Assembly (NCBI GenBank): GCA_031761405.1
Contig: JASEVX010000007.1
Coordinates: forward strand, 54,880,616-54,944,615
Origin: Serripes groenlandicus
Lineage: Eukaryota; Mollusca; Bivalvia; Cardiida; Cardiidae
Length of the DNA: 64,000 bases
Direction of reading: 5' to 3'
A program made the translations under genes and the position numbers. The notes below the pieces were generated by a model. The model ran no database searches and was not told the origin of the DNA. It saw only the letters and a program-made list of their open reading frames with translations. Each line of letters begins with the position of its first letter. Position 1 is the stretch's first letter. Positions 11,349 through 26,300 of the stretch are shown piece by piece.

Positions 11349-14300
11349 GTAATGACTGTGTATTGATTATATTGTTATCGATGAAATATTGGGATTTATC
11401 AGACTAGTTTTTTAACCCTTTCCCTCATATAGACGCTTTCTGACGCCTCTGCAGCAGACAGCTTTTTGAAAACATAGTGACAAAAGAAGAAATTGCTCAA
11501 AACGAGCAATTTCTCCTTTTGCCACAATGTTTTCCACTTTTAGTCATAGGTTATCCATTCAATTATAGAGATTTTCTATTTTTTGACAAAATATGTTCAA
11601 AGTCGTCTGCTGCAGAATTGTCGTATGAGGGGAAACGGTTAAACTGTCACAGTGAATCTCGTTGGTACTGAGGGAAAATGTGCATATTTGCATATTTGTA
11701 AACAGTTGCAACTTTTCTTGTGCGTATACATGTACAATTATGATGCGACATATCAACTCTCTGCACTAAAACTCAACAGACGATATATATCTCATTTTTA
11801 GACCTTCCTATTCCCGTGACATATTTATGATATTAGCCGTCCTGTAAGAATACCAACATTATGGCCTTTGCGTAAAGTATCGACCCGGATCAGCCTAAGC
11901 ATGCCGCGCAGGATTACCCGGTTAGACACTTTTCGCCTCCTGTGGATATTCTGTTACATGAATCATTACTCTATACATATATTCCCCTGAGACGGAATGT
12001 GTCGACCCGGGTCAGTCTGCGCGGACTGAGCAGTCTGATCTGGGTCGATACATTACGCAGAGGCCATAATGTTTGTTTTCTTACCCTCTACGTATTACAT
12101 ATATCGCGACGATTAATAGAAATATATCCACGGGTGAGAAAGAAGACCGTTTATACCCTCTTATCTAGTCCTCTGCCTCTAGTATAGTTTGTTTCACGTT
12201 TATCTCTTTAACCTTTTCCCACTTGCAGACGAATTCCGACGCATTTGCAGCAGTCGACTTTTGAAAATATTACGGCAAAAAGGAGAAAATGCTCATATTT
12301 CAAATTTAGATCTAAATAGTTTTATTTCCATACCCAAATGTTTGTTTAACGTTGTACGAGATCTTCTCCAGATATAGATGACCGTTTTGATTCATTTGCA
12401 GCAGACGATATTTCTTGAATAACATCGAGGAGAAAAATCAACGTGTATCTTGTATCATATTTAAACTATCAATAATAAAGATAATCAAAAATGCATGTTA
12501 ACAAACGCGTATCAAATGGGTTTAGTTGTAGAAAAATAGACGGCTATTAACGCATTTGCAGTTGACCAATTCTTAAAAAAAAAAAACATCAATGAAACAA
12601 GCATGTTTTCCCTCTTCAAATATTTTTTCGACTCTATGAAACGTTTTTCCCTTCCAATATATTAGACAACTCTCATACATACCACCCGCCTTACCGATGG
12701 CATAGAACATATTTTACGATTAACAGAAACATTGACAATCCGCTAATGATGATTGAAAACAAATACTTCATGAAAGCTTAAGAAAAACAAGCAGTGTTTT
12801 TTATCAAAATATAACCAAAGCTCTAGATAAGGGTAAGTTTGCACTTAACTTCTTATTTGACCCTCTAGACCTATGATGTGAGTATCACATCCAATGGTTT
12901 AGTTGGACAATAAGAGAGATCGAGGGCTTGGCGTGAAACGGTTGTAACTAAAATTGGTATTTTGTTATCAAGGTTAATCACCTCGCCATAAAGTCTTTAT
13001 AATCGTTAAATCATTTTTTCTTGGTAAACAATTGCAATTTCGTTCTGAGCAATTGCACCTAAATTTGCATTGTTTACAAAGGGGTCAAAATTGCCCCTAA
13101 ACCAGGATTTTCAAAATAGGTTTTTAGTTACAACCGTTTCACGCCAAGCCCTCGAGATATTTTTGGGAAAGGAGCTGTATACTCCCTCCTTATCTAGACA
13201 TCTGATACTCTAACATCAGTTACGAGCAATGACGTTTTAGCCGTCCCGCGAGAAAACCAACATTGTGGACTCTGCGCAAAGTGTCGACCCGGATCAGCCT
13301 AAGCATCCCGCACAGGCTAACCCGGACAGACACTTTTCGCCTCCTTTGGATTTTTCTGTTTCAGGAATCATTACTCTATACCTCTATCCCCCTGAGACGG
13401 AATGTGTCGGCCCGGATCAGTCTGCGCGGACTGCGCAGGCTGATCTGGGTCGATACATTACGCAGATGCCATTATGTTGGTTTTCTCAGGGGACGGCTCA
13501 TTTAATCGATCGTATTTGTAAAACTATCATGTATATACTTTATCTTATACGAGAATTCTATCACACGGGATGAATTTGATATGCCCATTAACCTTTGTTT
13601 GTAAATGCCGTGTCCCAGAAGTGCATGTGGTAATATAACGGACAAATTACCCCCCGCCGGCTTGCGAAGATAGTGTTGTTAAAGCGTTAAAAAATAGTTT
13701 TAACAGGAAATGTGAAAACAGTTTACAATGCCGTGTCGCAGAGGTGCATGTGGTAATATAACGGACAAATTACCCCCGGCTTGCGAAGATAGTGTTGTTA
13801 AAGCGTTAAAAAATAGTTTTAACAGGAAATGTGAAAACAGTTTACAATGCCGTGTCCCAGAAGTGCATGTGGTAATATAACGGACAAATTACCCCCCGCC
13901 GGCTTGCGAAGATAGTGTTGTTAAAGCGTTAAAAAATAGTTTTAACAGGAAATGTGAAAACAGTTTACAATAATTATACTACTAAAGACTTCCAAAAGTC
14001 CTTCAAACTTTAGCCCGAGCTTCGATAGCTCATTCGGTAGCGACGCGGATTGTAAATAAATCAATGAGTTCTGTGTTCGAACCTCAGCTCGGCCACAATT
14101 ATTTACGACGCTTGACAAGTCAATGCAACAAGAGTCATTCGTGTTTGACCAATGGGATAACGGTCTAGGTTAAAAAGCAGCCATTGGTTGGAAAGAGTGT
14201 TGTATAAAGCAATGGGAACAGGAAACCCATGGCTAGGTGAACTGGCTGCCGTGATATGACTGAAACATTGAGGTAAACGGCGTTTAACCCCAGCAATCAG

Positions 14301-17300
14301 AATCATAATCTAACTTTATAACGGATATATCGCTTCACCCTTTAGCACAGACCGACGCAGCTAACTTCGCATGCAGAAGACTTCTTTTGAAAACACAGTG
14401 GCAACAAATTGCTCTTGCTATTCAATAAGGTCACTTTCATTTATAAAATGAAGATTTTCATTTTTATTGTTATTCAATATTTCCGAAACCGTTTGCTCAA
14501 TATTGATTGTATGGCAAGAATCTATCTATAAGTCACTGGCATTCATTCCGCTTTGATAAATACGTTGTTGGCAAATTGACAAGAAATCATACTTACTTGT
14601 AGAAGCTTCCATTATTTTTCACACTCACTACTGTTCCAACCGACACAAACTCAATGTATAAACAAGTTTCCGACAGCTCGTATAGCGGATACTACATACC
14701 GAGCAACGGCCAAATAAATACTTCCATTGTTTCCTAAGAAACGCAGACGTAGAAGCAAACACATACAAATTAAACGTATGCGCATACGTGCACATGTTTT
14801 GTCTTCTAAACAATTTGTCATTAATTACTTTGAGTGCGAACTAGACAGTATACTTTTAATGTGATTTATAAAGAAACACCAATTTCTTGGAATGTTAAAC
14901 AAGACAAAAATCGTCTAGCTATAATAGCAGACACGTACAGTAGACTCGCGATAACTCGAATTCGAAAGTAACCCATGAAATACTCAGTCGAGTTATCGAC
15001 GTGTTCGAGTGATCGACGTGTTCGAGTGATCGACGTGTTCGAGTGATCGACGTGTTCGAGTGATCGACGTGTTCGAGTGTTCGAGTGATCGACGTGTTTG
15101 AGTGATCGACGTGTTCGAGTTATCGACGTGTTTGAGTGATCGACGTGTTCGAGTTATCGACGTGTTTGAGTGATCGACGTGTTCGAGTTATCGACGTGTT
15201 TGAGTGATCGACGTGTTCGAGTTATCGACGTGTTCGAGTTATCGACGTGTTTGAGTGATCGACGTGTTCGAGTTATCGACGTGTTTGAGTGATCGACGTG
15301 TTCGAATTATCGACGTGTTTGAGTGATCGACGTGTTCGAGTTATCGACGTGTTTGAGTGATCGACGTGTTCGAGTTATCGACGTGTTTGAGTGATCGACG
15401 TGTTCGAGTTATCGACGTGTTTGAGTGATCGACGTGTTCGAGTTATCGACGTGTTTGAGTGATCGACGTGTTCGAATTATCGACGTGTTTGAGTGATCGA
15501 CGTGTTCGAGTGATCGCTGTATTTTAGCTAAAACAAATTTGTATTGTAAGCTTCGTAATGCGGTTGTTTTGTTTTTGAGTTTTTATTATGAAAATCATAT
15601 CAATGATAAGAGTATATCAATAATTTAGTCCAACAGCAATTCTGATTGCTCGGAAGATGTTTTAAACAAACAGATACGTTAAACAAATGGTTCGAGTAAA
15701 ACGTTATATGCGAATGTTCACAGTATGTATTTTAGCGGATGTAAGATACATACATACATGTTCTAATATCGAACAGGTATTTGACCTTTCCACCATACAT
15801 GAAATATGCAGGCTGACGACTTTTGAAATTACTTAGCAAAAGCTATGGTAAATATCTATAAATACAATCATAAATACAATTATAAGTATTGCAGTTGAAA
15901 ACATTGTGGTGATGAGCAATTTCTCCCCTCGTCTCAATTTATTTTCAAAAGTCGTCTGCTGCAGAAGCGTTGGAAAAGAGTCTGTATGCGGGAAATGATT
16001 CTATTATTAGAATATAGTAAGTCTGAACTCGCGTCTAGATAAACATTTACTGTACCTGGCCATTGACTTTAAGGTACATGTATACCTGAATAACTTGCCT
16101 CTAGCAGATCTCTAGATTTTTCGAGCATTTTTCATGTTCTAAAATACGTATTTGACATGCAAACCCTATGTTGTGGGTACTCAAAAGAATCGTCGTAGCG
16201 AGACGATTCTTTTGAGTACCCACAGCATAGGATTTAGTCGAGTAATAATATAAATATTGTGGGGAAAAGACCTGTTCACTAGTATCACTAGACCTCTTAT
16301 CTAGTCCTCTGCTGTAGTTTTGTTTTACGTTTATCTCTTTAACCTTTTCCAACTTGCAGACGAATTCCGACGCATTAACAGCAGACGACCTTTGAAAACA
16401 TTGCGGCAAAAGGAGAAATTGCTCATGATGAGCAATTTCCCCTTTTGCCACAATGTTTTCCATTCTATTTACTGATTGAACTCTCATTTATGGGTTATTT
16501 CACAATGTTCCCAATATGTTTTCAAAGTCGTCTGCTGCAAAATGTTCGTATGTGGGAAAGGGTTAAGCACCACTGGTAATATTGAGGTTTGTGCAAATAA
16601 TACAAATTTCAAATTTAAATCTAAATATTTTGATTTTCTTACCAAAATGTATATTGAATGCTGTCTTGACCCTTTCCCTCATACAACAATTTTGCAGCAG
16701 ACGACTTTGAACATATTTTGGCAAAAAAAAGAAAATCTCTTTAATTGAATGGATAACCTATGACAAAAAGTGGAAAACATTGTGTCAAAAGGAGAAATTG
16801 CACGTTTTGTGCAATTTCTTCTTTTGTCACTATGTTTTCAAATAGCCGACTGCTGCAGAGTCGTCAGAAAGCATCTATATGAGGGAAAGGGTTAACTAAC
16901 CTTGTATGATACCTTCTCCGGATATAGATGACTTTTAATTCATTTGGGGCAGATGATTTCTTGGAGAACATCGCGGTAAAAAAATCAACATTTATATGTA
17001 TCAGATTCCAACTTTCAATACTAAAGATAATCAAATGCATATTTAATGGGTTTAGTTGTAGAACAACATACGGCTATTAACGCATTTCTTCACAAAACAT
17101 CAATGAAATAGGGGTGTCGCTTGAAACAAGCATGTTTTTTCTCTTCAAATGGTTTTTCGACTTAATAAAACGTTTATTACTCCCAAACTTCCAATATTTC
17201 CAGCAAATCACAAACAATGATGACATTTAAATGGGACTTTATCACTCTGATAATCAGCAAATGATTATTCACGTAAAATAGATTTCAACTGCAATACATT

Positions 17301-20300
17301 ATTAGACGACTCTCATACATATCACCCGTCTTACCGATGACATAGAACATATTTTACGATTTACAGAAACACTTGAAATCTGCTAATGATGATTGATGGC
17401 AAATGTATATGAATTGTAAACAACTCGAACATTGTCCAGCATTGCGCATATGCCGATATTTTAATGGGACTTTATACAGTATATGACTATAAATATATAT
17501 ATATCTGTACGTTTGAAATAGTAATAAAACTCTGATTGACAGTAAGTGTGAATATTCATGTAATATATATTTGAAATGTAAACGACTTGAGCCTTTTCCA
17601 GCAAATCACAAAAAATGATGACATTTAAATGGGACTTTATCACTCTGATAATCAGCAAATGATTATTCACGTAAAATAGATTTCAAGTGTAAACAACTAG
17701 AGCATTTTTACCAGTATATCACAAACAAGAAAAATCTTTAAAAAAGATAAACGGCGATCAATATGAGAAAACACTAAGTAATGGAACATGCGCATATTAT
17801 TTAACTTGAATATCAGAAAGGTTTTGCTAATAATCAAAACAATCAGTAATTTTTCATGAATTATAAAATTTGCGCAATAATTTTGTATATCTAAGAATTC
17901 GACCGCTCCTTGAATTGACAATGCATTATAATCAGTGAACCAGTCGGAACAGTGTTCAATTAGAACATTGTTCTTTAAAAGATATAGAATCGGTAATGTA
18001 GCTTGCGCGTTCTTTCTTTTTAGAACCACATGTCAGCCAAATGTATGTAAACTCTCAGAAAGTTGTGTATATCTTTATCCCAGTATCAACTACTAAATTA
18101 TAACAATAATCTATGTGTTTGCCAAATGGAGATTACACGAGGCTCCCAAGAGGTGTATCAATTTCAATTGACGATAAATAACTGAAAAATTATCATGTTT
18201 CAAAAATAATTAATATTTTGCTCTTAAATATTATATTTCATACGTTTTTACTGATTTTTTTCACTGAAATTTATTTTTTAAGGAAACAATTAAAAGCTTG
18301 TATGGAGAACATTTCATTTTAAAACTTCACCTTATTAGTGCTTCTCGGAGGATCGCCAACTTAACTATGAACCAATCAAAACGTTTCATTTCATTTATTT
18401 CTTCGGCATTATTCACTAAGTACAACATTTGATTGGTCTACAATTTAGATAATTTGTTTAACATCTAGGTCAAAACCCACGTTAATCATCTATCGCCGAA
18501 AAAATGATGACATTTTAATGGGACTTCACCACGCACATGCGTATATGACCTCACTCATAATCGTAAAAAGTGATACAAACATGAATTATAGTAGATCTTA
18601 GTGAGTATATAAATACGTTACGAAGTTGTCAATCATTCCTGTTTACAGTGATTGATGCTTGGTATGACAGGTCCTGTCCCGAGGCCCAAACTCACCTTTT
18701 AAGCCGTTCCCAAATGAAGACGTATGTTGACGCCTTTGCAACAGACGTCTTTCGAAAACATTGTGAAATCATTTTGTGCCAAATTAGCAATTTTTCTTTT
18801 TGCCACACTGTTTTCAACCCTTTTCAATACTTAAACGTTCTTTTGTGGATAATTTAAATAATAAATGTTTTCGAATTCATCTTCTGTAGATGTTATGTTC
18901 ATGTGAAAGGTCTAAACTGTCAATGCTTTTTTATATTTTCGACACAACTCTTCAAGTTCATGCAGCAAACATGAGCCACAGCACACAAAGACCGACCTTT
19001 TGGACTTCTTTGCAGCAAGCAAAGGTCCGGATCAGATGGATCAATACACTTCATGCTCGCCATCTGGTCCCATGTTAGAATCCCGGAATGCTTTATGATC
19101 AAACATCGATAATACATGATAATATATGATTGCAGCCTTATTATTATCTTTTGAAAATCCCCAAGGTTTTTATTTTGAGTGACGTATCTCATGAATTATA
19201 ATTTTATTTTGCAATACTGAATATCTTATACTGACAGTTACGAGAGCGTTTTTTTGGGGGGCTTATTCATTGTTGCAAAAACGGACCTGTTTGTTAAAAC
19301 ATTTTTTTTTTATCGTAATACAGGAATTTCTCGTCTAAACCGCTTCGTCTTATTAAGTTTTACATGAGCGACACTGCAGGGAAAATAGACATTTGCGACT
19401 AGCATCCATTGTATCGTTAACATATTACCGCCTCGATGGTGTTGTGGTAGAGCGTCCGCCTCGGGTACGGGAGGTCGCGGGTTCGAACCCCGGTCGTGTC
19501 ACACCAAGGACTTTAAAAATAGTAGTACTGGATGCCCTCATTGACGCTCAGAAGAATTTCGACTGACTGGCTGGTGTCAGAATAAATGGACCTGTAGTAC
19601 TGGTAATTATCCCAGGAAAGCGCCGTGATATAACTGAAACATTGTTGAAATCGGCGTAAAACATCATGCAATTAATCAATCGTTAATATATCGATCCGAC
19701 ATGGTTCTGAATCGTTGGCCTATTAGCGACAGAAGTTGTCAGTAAACCTCTGACAATCTGTTTTTACTTGGATCAGATATAAAACGTAAATGTTGATATC
19801 CAGTATATATATTTTCCACATAACCAAATGGTTTGTCTAGTGTAAAGAGACAGACAGACAGACAGAACATTTTATTGTTGACGTATACAAAGTACATTGT
19901 CTAAAAAACATACATATACATACAATATACAGGAAAATACAAACAAACATGATTTATTTGCAATTTATAGGATGATTGAATTAAACATGAATTCAACATG
20001 AGAGTGATATAAACATGAATTTAACATGAGAATGATATAAACTTTGTGAAGATGAGCAATGTATAAATATGAGAGTGTTATTTGGAAGCAAAACACAATG
20101 AACAATTGTTCCTAAATTTAAATGGCGAAGTGGATAATGTACAAGCACAAACGGATGGGCGATCCAATTTAACCCATTCCCACTTGTAGACGCATTCTGA
20201 CGCCTCTGCAGCGGACAATCTTTGTGTTCAACTTCTTTCAGTAAAATACCCATATTTATAGGGATTTTCTTTATTTTTGTCCACTTGTTTTCAAAGTCGT

Positions 20301-23300
20301 CTGCTGCAGATTTTTTGTATGTGGGAAAGGCTTAAGATAAAACGAAGATAACCCTGTATAAGCGAATTAAAAAATGAATGAAACGCCTTAAATTTTCTTA
20401 ACCCTTTCAGCGCCGAATTGTTTAAAGTAGACTCTTCCATGTTCAAAATCGGGCGTCTCCATTTCTCATGTAATTAAAGTTTGGACTATTTTGATAACTA
20501 AAAGGCAAACAATGCTGATTTCAGGTGAGACAGCTCGTTACGAGCTGACTCACCTGAATCAGTATTGTTTGCAAAAAACCTCAATATTGCCTTTGGCGCT
20601 GAAAGATTTAATACGAAATTTACTCGATTCAGATTATACTTGGCATATGGACAGGATTATCTAAACCAACTCAGTTTATATATAAGTGTTTATACCTTAA
20701 CCCGCTGAGGGGTCCATACTATTGCTTTGATCAACAAGCTATTTGTTAATGCACGGTAATACATTACTCCTATATTTGCATGTTTACGTAGAACTAATTA
20801 CTAACTATTCATGAGTTCACGTTGACAGTAAGTATGTATACCTGTCATTGACATTGGTTTATTGCGAGCCGCATCAGGCCACAAGACCAGAAACTCAGCT
20901 ACAATAACTCGTCTAACTCAATTATTCCAATACAGGTACAATAACCTATATTAAAGTTCGTTTTTGTTGTTTAGTTCTTCTAATGAGAAAATATTGAATT
21001 AAACAAAGTGGAGGTGCAATCAAAATACAAAGTTTGTAACACAGTGGGAAAGGAAACCGAGTAATTTCTCCATTTTTCCTCAATATTTTTAGACGTCATC
21101 TGCTTGCACGGCTCAGTATGGCATCTGTACAAGGAAACAGAATACTCGGTCGTTGATCGTTTTTTTACGTTCATATATACATATACATACTATATAAGCC
21201 GCTTATCTATACGTCCTTACAGCATCCATCAATCTGCAAAGTGATTTCTCATCATCTTGTCTCGGAGGGTTATATTATATTAAGGCCTGAAATCAGTAAC
21301 ATTTTATTACTGTTGTTGTGTTTCTCCTTTAAACAAAAGTGCTTTCATATATATACAATAAGTATACTTTCATTTAGTAGGTAACTTAGTTAGTGTTTGA
21401 AATATAAAAATATTAAGCAGTACAATAAGTCGAGAGCTCTAGATAAGGGGCGTTTTGCAAGTTCTAAAATCCTAATTTGACCCTCCAACCCTTTGTTGTG
21501 GGTACGCAAAAGAAATCGTCACAATGTATTTTTATATGTTCGATCTTTGTTTTTCTTGATGTGTTCATTTGTTATCTTGTATAATACTATGTGTTAGGCA
21601 TTCTGTTTGTATTTTATGTATTGTAATGCCCCTCATTATTGGAGGAATAAAGAATATATATGTGTAAATGATTTTGGGATGTTATTGAATCTCCATAAAA
21701 TAATCATATAAAGGTAAATTGGCGTAAAACCGGTGGGGTTACGCTTCTATTAGTTTGCCAGATGATGAATGGAGGACTATATAATATACATGTGGAATAT
21801 GAAGATTCTGGTGCAACTGTGAAATGTCATTATTAACTCTGCGTAATGTATCGACCCGGATCAGCCTGCGCTATCCGCGCAGGCTAATCCGGGCCGACAC
21901 ATTCCGTGTCAGGGAGTTAGAGGTATAGAGTAATGCTTCCTGAAACAGAAAATCCTAAGGTGGCGAAAAGCGTCTGTCCGGTTTAGCCTGCGCGGTATGC
22001 TTAAGCTGATCCGGATCGATACTTTACGCAGAGTCCACAATGTTGGTGAGAAAAGGAGAAGTCATTCGTATTTGTAGGCATCATAAGTGGTTCGAAAGTG
22101 TAAACGAAATATGAAATATCAAAATGTCAAAGTTCGTTTTCCTTTGTATTAGCCCTTTGAAAATAACCCTTCGACCTGTGTAGGCATTTACAAATGTATT
22201 TTACTTGCTCTTTGGACATTGCTTCATTAAGTGCACTCTTTGGACTTTCGTAAATGCAAAAAGAGGCCCTTTCCCACAAACAGTAATACTACAGTAGACG
22301 TTTTTGTTTGAAAATAAGCAAAACTGGCAACGTTTGATATAAATGAAAACTCTTTTTGTTTTGTTATTAAAAGTGGAAACTTTGTGACGAAAGCTAACTT
22401 CTTATTATATGCAAATTTCCTCTTGTGTCCTATTGTTTTGAAAATGTCGTCTTCTGCGTATTGGATGTGCGTTTGGGAAACAGTTACGCATTTTCTTTCA
22501 TACTACATTTACATGTTTCGAGGCATGTTAGGTGAGAAGAAGTCTGTTCGTAATCAGTACTCAAGTCGAGCACGGAGAGCGTTTTGTGAGCATGGAGAAC
22601 GTTTTGTGAGCATGGAGAACGTTTTGTGAGCATGGAGAGCGTTTTGTGAGCATGGAGAACGTTTAAAAAGTTTTCTAGTTTCGGGGTCTGGTTTCATCCC
22701 TCTAATTCGTGCATCACATTGACTGGATTTGATTTTGCATTAATTTACGCGTGCGATACGAATTACTTTTTTGAGAAAGTGAGTTTGCAGCGATTTAATA
22801 TCGGATCCATTTGCATAAGACTATTTGACCAAAATAAGCTTTAATAGCACTAAATGAACAGTGGTAGTTCTAGTAGAAGTGTGCTTGAAAGTCTTTTCAA
22901 TCATAATAATTCATTTCTATCGTTATGTTTAAGTCCTCTTTCCCTCATATAGATGCTTGCTGACGCCCCTGCAGCAGACGGCTTTTTGAAAACATAGTGA
23001 CCAAAAGAAGAAATTGCTCAAAACGAGCAATTTCTCCTTTTGCCACAATGTTTTCCACTTTTAGTCATAGGTTATCCATTTAATTATAGAGATTTTCTAG
23101 TTTTTGACAAATATGTTCAAAGTCGTCTGCTGCAGAATTATCGTATGAGGGTTAAAGAATGTTCCGAATGAAAATGTTTGGCACTATCAGATGTTGAAAC
23201 CGATGCCAATAAAAACACGAATCGTACGTTGTTGTTGTTTATCGTAGATTATTATGTAGATGAGAAAAATCTATAAAATCGCTCAATATCCATGGCACTA

Positions 23301-26300
23301 TCGACCTGCGTAGACCAAGGTTAACCCTTTCCCCCATTATAAACAATTTCTACTTTTGCCAAAATGTTTTCGGCAGTATTCATTAGCTGGATTCACTTTT
23401 AAAATACCCTGAGTAATAGTTTTGCCGATTGTTTTTAAAGTCGTAAATGGCAGATTTGTTGTATGTGGGAAAGGATTAAGTATTGAAGACATCGGGAGTC
23501 GTAATGGGTCGGTCCTCTTTGCGTAACACGACACTGGAATTTAACCCTTTACCACACACCAAATCTACAGCACACGCCTTTTTTAAAACATCTACGCACT
23601 CTTTAAATTGAGCCATGCCGCGATTCAACCAACAGTGTGGACTCTGCGTAAAGTATCGACCCGGATCAGCCTAAGCATGCCGGCAGTAGTCAGTGCATAT
23701 GCATTAAAACCAGACATAAAATTGACTGCAGTATCAACCGCTCGTGTATAAATCTGATGACTCCCTATTACAGGTCATTTCAGATTGACCTTTGCGTCAG
23801 CCAGTTTAATTGTCGCTTATAACAAATCGTTAGGTATCAACAGGGGAGATAACCCATATCAAAGCGGTGACGGTCGAGTGCTCCAATTGTATATTTACCG
23901 TTTGAAAACAGAACCGAGCATTGGTTGTACCGTGCGATTTTATTGGTCAGAAAAAAAGAGTAATCTGATTATGAATTCTTAAATATATAAGATCAATACG
24001 AGACGATCTGTATGCTGTGTTGTCAGGTCCAATACACCAAAGTATATGAAGGGCTTGGCGTGAAACAGTTGTAACTAAAATTGGTATTTTGTTACCAAGG
24101 TTAATGACCTCGCCATACAGTCTTTATAAGCGTTAAATCTTTTTTCTTTGTAAACAATGGAAATTTAGGTGCCATTGCTCGTTCTGAGCAATGGCACCTA
24201 AAATTACGTTGTTTACAAAGGGGTCAGAATTGCCCCCTAAATCAGGGTTTTCAATATAGGTTTTTAGTTACAACCGTTTCACACCAAGCCCTCGAGATAT
24301 TGGTGTGATTTCAATGAGATTGTAGTCTGCGAGATGATTAAGTACAAACAGGATTTCAAACTATCTGCAAAACGACAGGTGAAACAAATCAGTAATAATT
24401 ATATTACTTATGATACTCTTACGTAGAATGTTTTTTATTATTTATGTCTGGCATATGCACAGTTTTACTGCAGCATAATTCTGCACAGTAATTTGGCTGG
24501 TACGAGCACTTTGTTTTGTCAGATGTTTATGCCGTAGATTATTTTCATAGACAAATGTCTAATTGAAAATCTCGTATAATTTGTTTTGGATATTTATAAC
24601 CTAGCTGCACATTTCCCCTACATTCATTTTTGCTCAGTTGATTCTCCTGTTTTCAACGACATTGATATTTCCTTAGCGTCGTTACCCGCTGTCGCATTTC
24701 TGCCTTTGCCGTTGAATTTATGTATGTATGTACGTATGTATGTACATGTATGTATGTATGTATGTATGTATGTAAGTATGTATGTATGTATGTATGTATG
24801 TATGTATGTATGTATGTATGTATGTATGTATGTATGTATGTATGTATGTATGTATGTATGTATGTACGTTTGAGTGTGTTCAAATGGATACTCTTACTGA
24901 TCTGGATGTACACTGTTCGCAAATGGTCTGTGGCTGTTCTTTTGCAAATCTTCTTTCCAATACTTTCATTTAATCAAGTAGTAACTCACAATTCACAATT
25001 TTTATTAGGGCATTTGCAAAATATTATAATTGGTAATTTTGCGATATTTTTAAAGGCCGGTCAAAGACAATTAGAATCTTATTTTTATTCGTAGGTGAAA
25101 GCATATGAAAGGTTCATCTGTGGATCACGTTAAGAGTCCGTGATATTTTATGATAGAGGAAACACATTTGCATCTTTATTCAATTAGGCCAGGGTACCGG
25201 AACGTTCTTCCTTTCGGCATTTAACCCTTTTCCCACTCGTAGCCGCATTTTGACTCATCTGCAGCAGACGACTTATGAAAACGTTGTGTCAAAAAGAGAA
25301 ATTGCTCATGTTGAGCAATTTCTCCATTTGCCATAACGTTTTCATCTGTATTGAACAATTATAAATGTATTTTCATTTATAAAAATGTTCCATATGTTTG
25401 CCTAGAATTGTTTAAAGTCGTCTGTTGCAGATTACTTGTATGTGGGATAGGGTCAGAAGCTTATAATGGATACGCAGTGATAAGGATACCATAACTTGAT
25501 CATATTAACTTGTTCAAGACAGTTTCAAAAAGATAAAATCATACAAAGTGTTGACGCTCGTGCATGTTTATCAAACTTCAACTATTTCCATCATATGACA
25601 AATCTGCAGCAGACTGCATTTAACACACAACACTGCAGAGCTATGAAAACCCTCTATGTTTGAAAGTATAATACATTGGAAAGGGATAAACAAAATACAG
25701 GGTCACAAGAAAGGAGAACTTGAATATTATAAGCAATTTCCCACCTTTGACAGTCATCTGTTGCAGAGACGTTGGAAAGAGTCTGTTTGTGGGAAATTGT
25801 TAAACTTGTGTTGCAAGTATCAAACCGCGTTAATTTTCTTAATGCAAATAACACACACATGTAGAAAATTAATGAGCGGCACCGTGAGTAATTTGCGACC
25901 AGTGTAGATCCAGATCACCCAGTGCTTCCCTGCAGTCTGATCTGAATCTACATTGTTTGGCAATATGCCATATGATATTTCGAGAAATTTACGTCCAGCA
26001 GAACCCCTTCGGGTCATCAAGCATTGATTCCCAGGCAGTTCTTTTTGCCAAATGTGTAATAGTTACGATAAATTTGGTTCACACAGATCACCGCTTTAAT
26101 GGAAGTCGTGATACTATATTTGTTATACAAAGGTCGTCATCAGGTCAGTCTTTTCAAGTAATACAAGCACTTAGGTTTCCCCACTTTAACACATGAAGTA
26201 GTGCTCAATCTTTGAACATGAGTATATAAACGGGCTTGCCGAATGAATCATTCTGGCGGAAATTCGATGATTATATGCAGGTTTGTTTAAAAACCAAGTG

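Larger units (their letters stand above)
16290..17420. repeat. Diverged element, copy 2 (pairs with 12100-12810)
   Basis: Same order of landmarks as copy 1: CTCTTATCTAGTCCTCTGCT, ACCTTCTCCGGATATAGATG, ACTAAAGATAATCAAATGCA and ACATATCACCCGTCTTACCG. It is longer because it keeps a full MITE at 16339-16566 and gained another at 16666-16895. Confidence 0.65.

Noticed and set aside
11349..11407. Read-through of exon 1 to give a 105-residue protein
   Set aside because: The residues after the donor GCAG/GTAATG lose all similarity to an NTR module, while exon 2 continues it in phase.
19427..19500. tRNA gene
   Set aside because: A and B boxes are good, but the sequence continues directly into a SINE body found at other sites.
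24586..25094. Open frames rich in MYVC or THIH repeats
   Set aside because: Translation of the TATG microsatellite.
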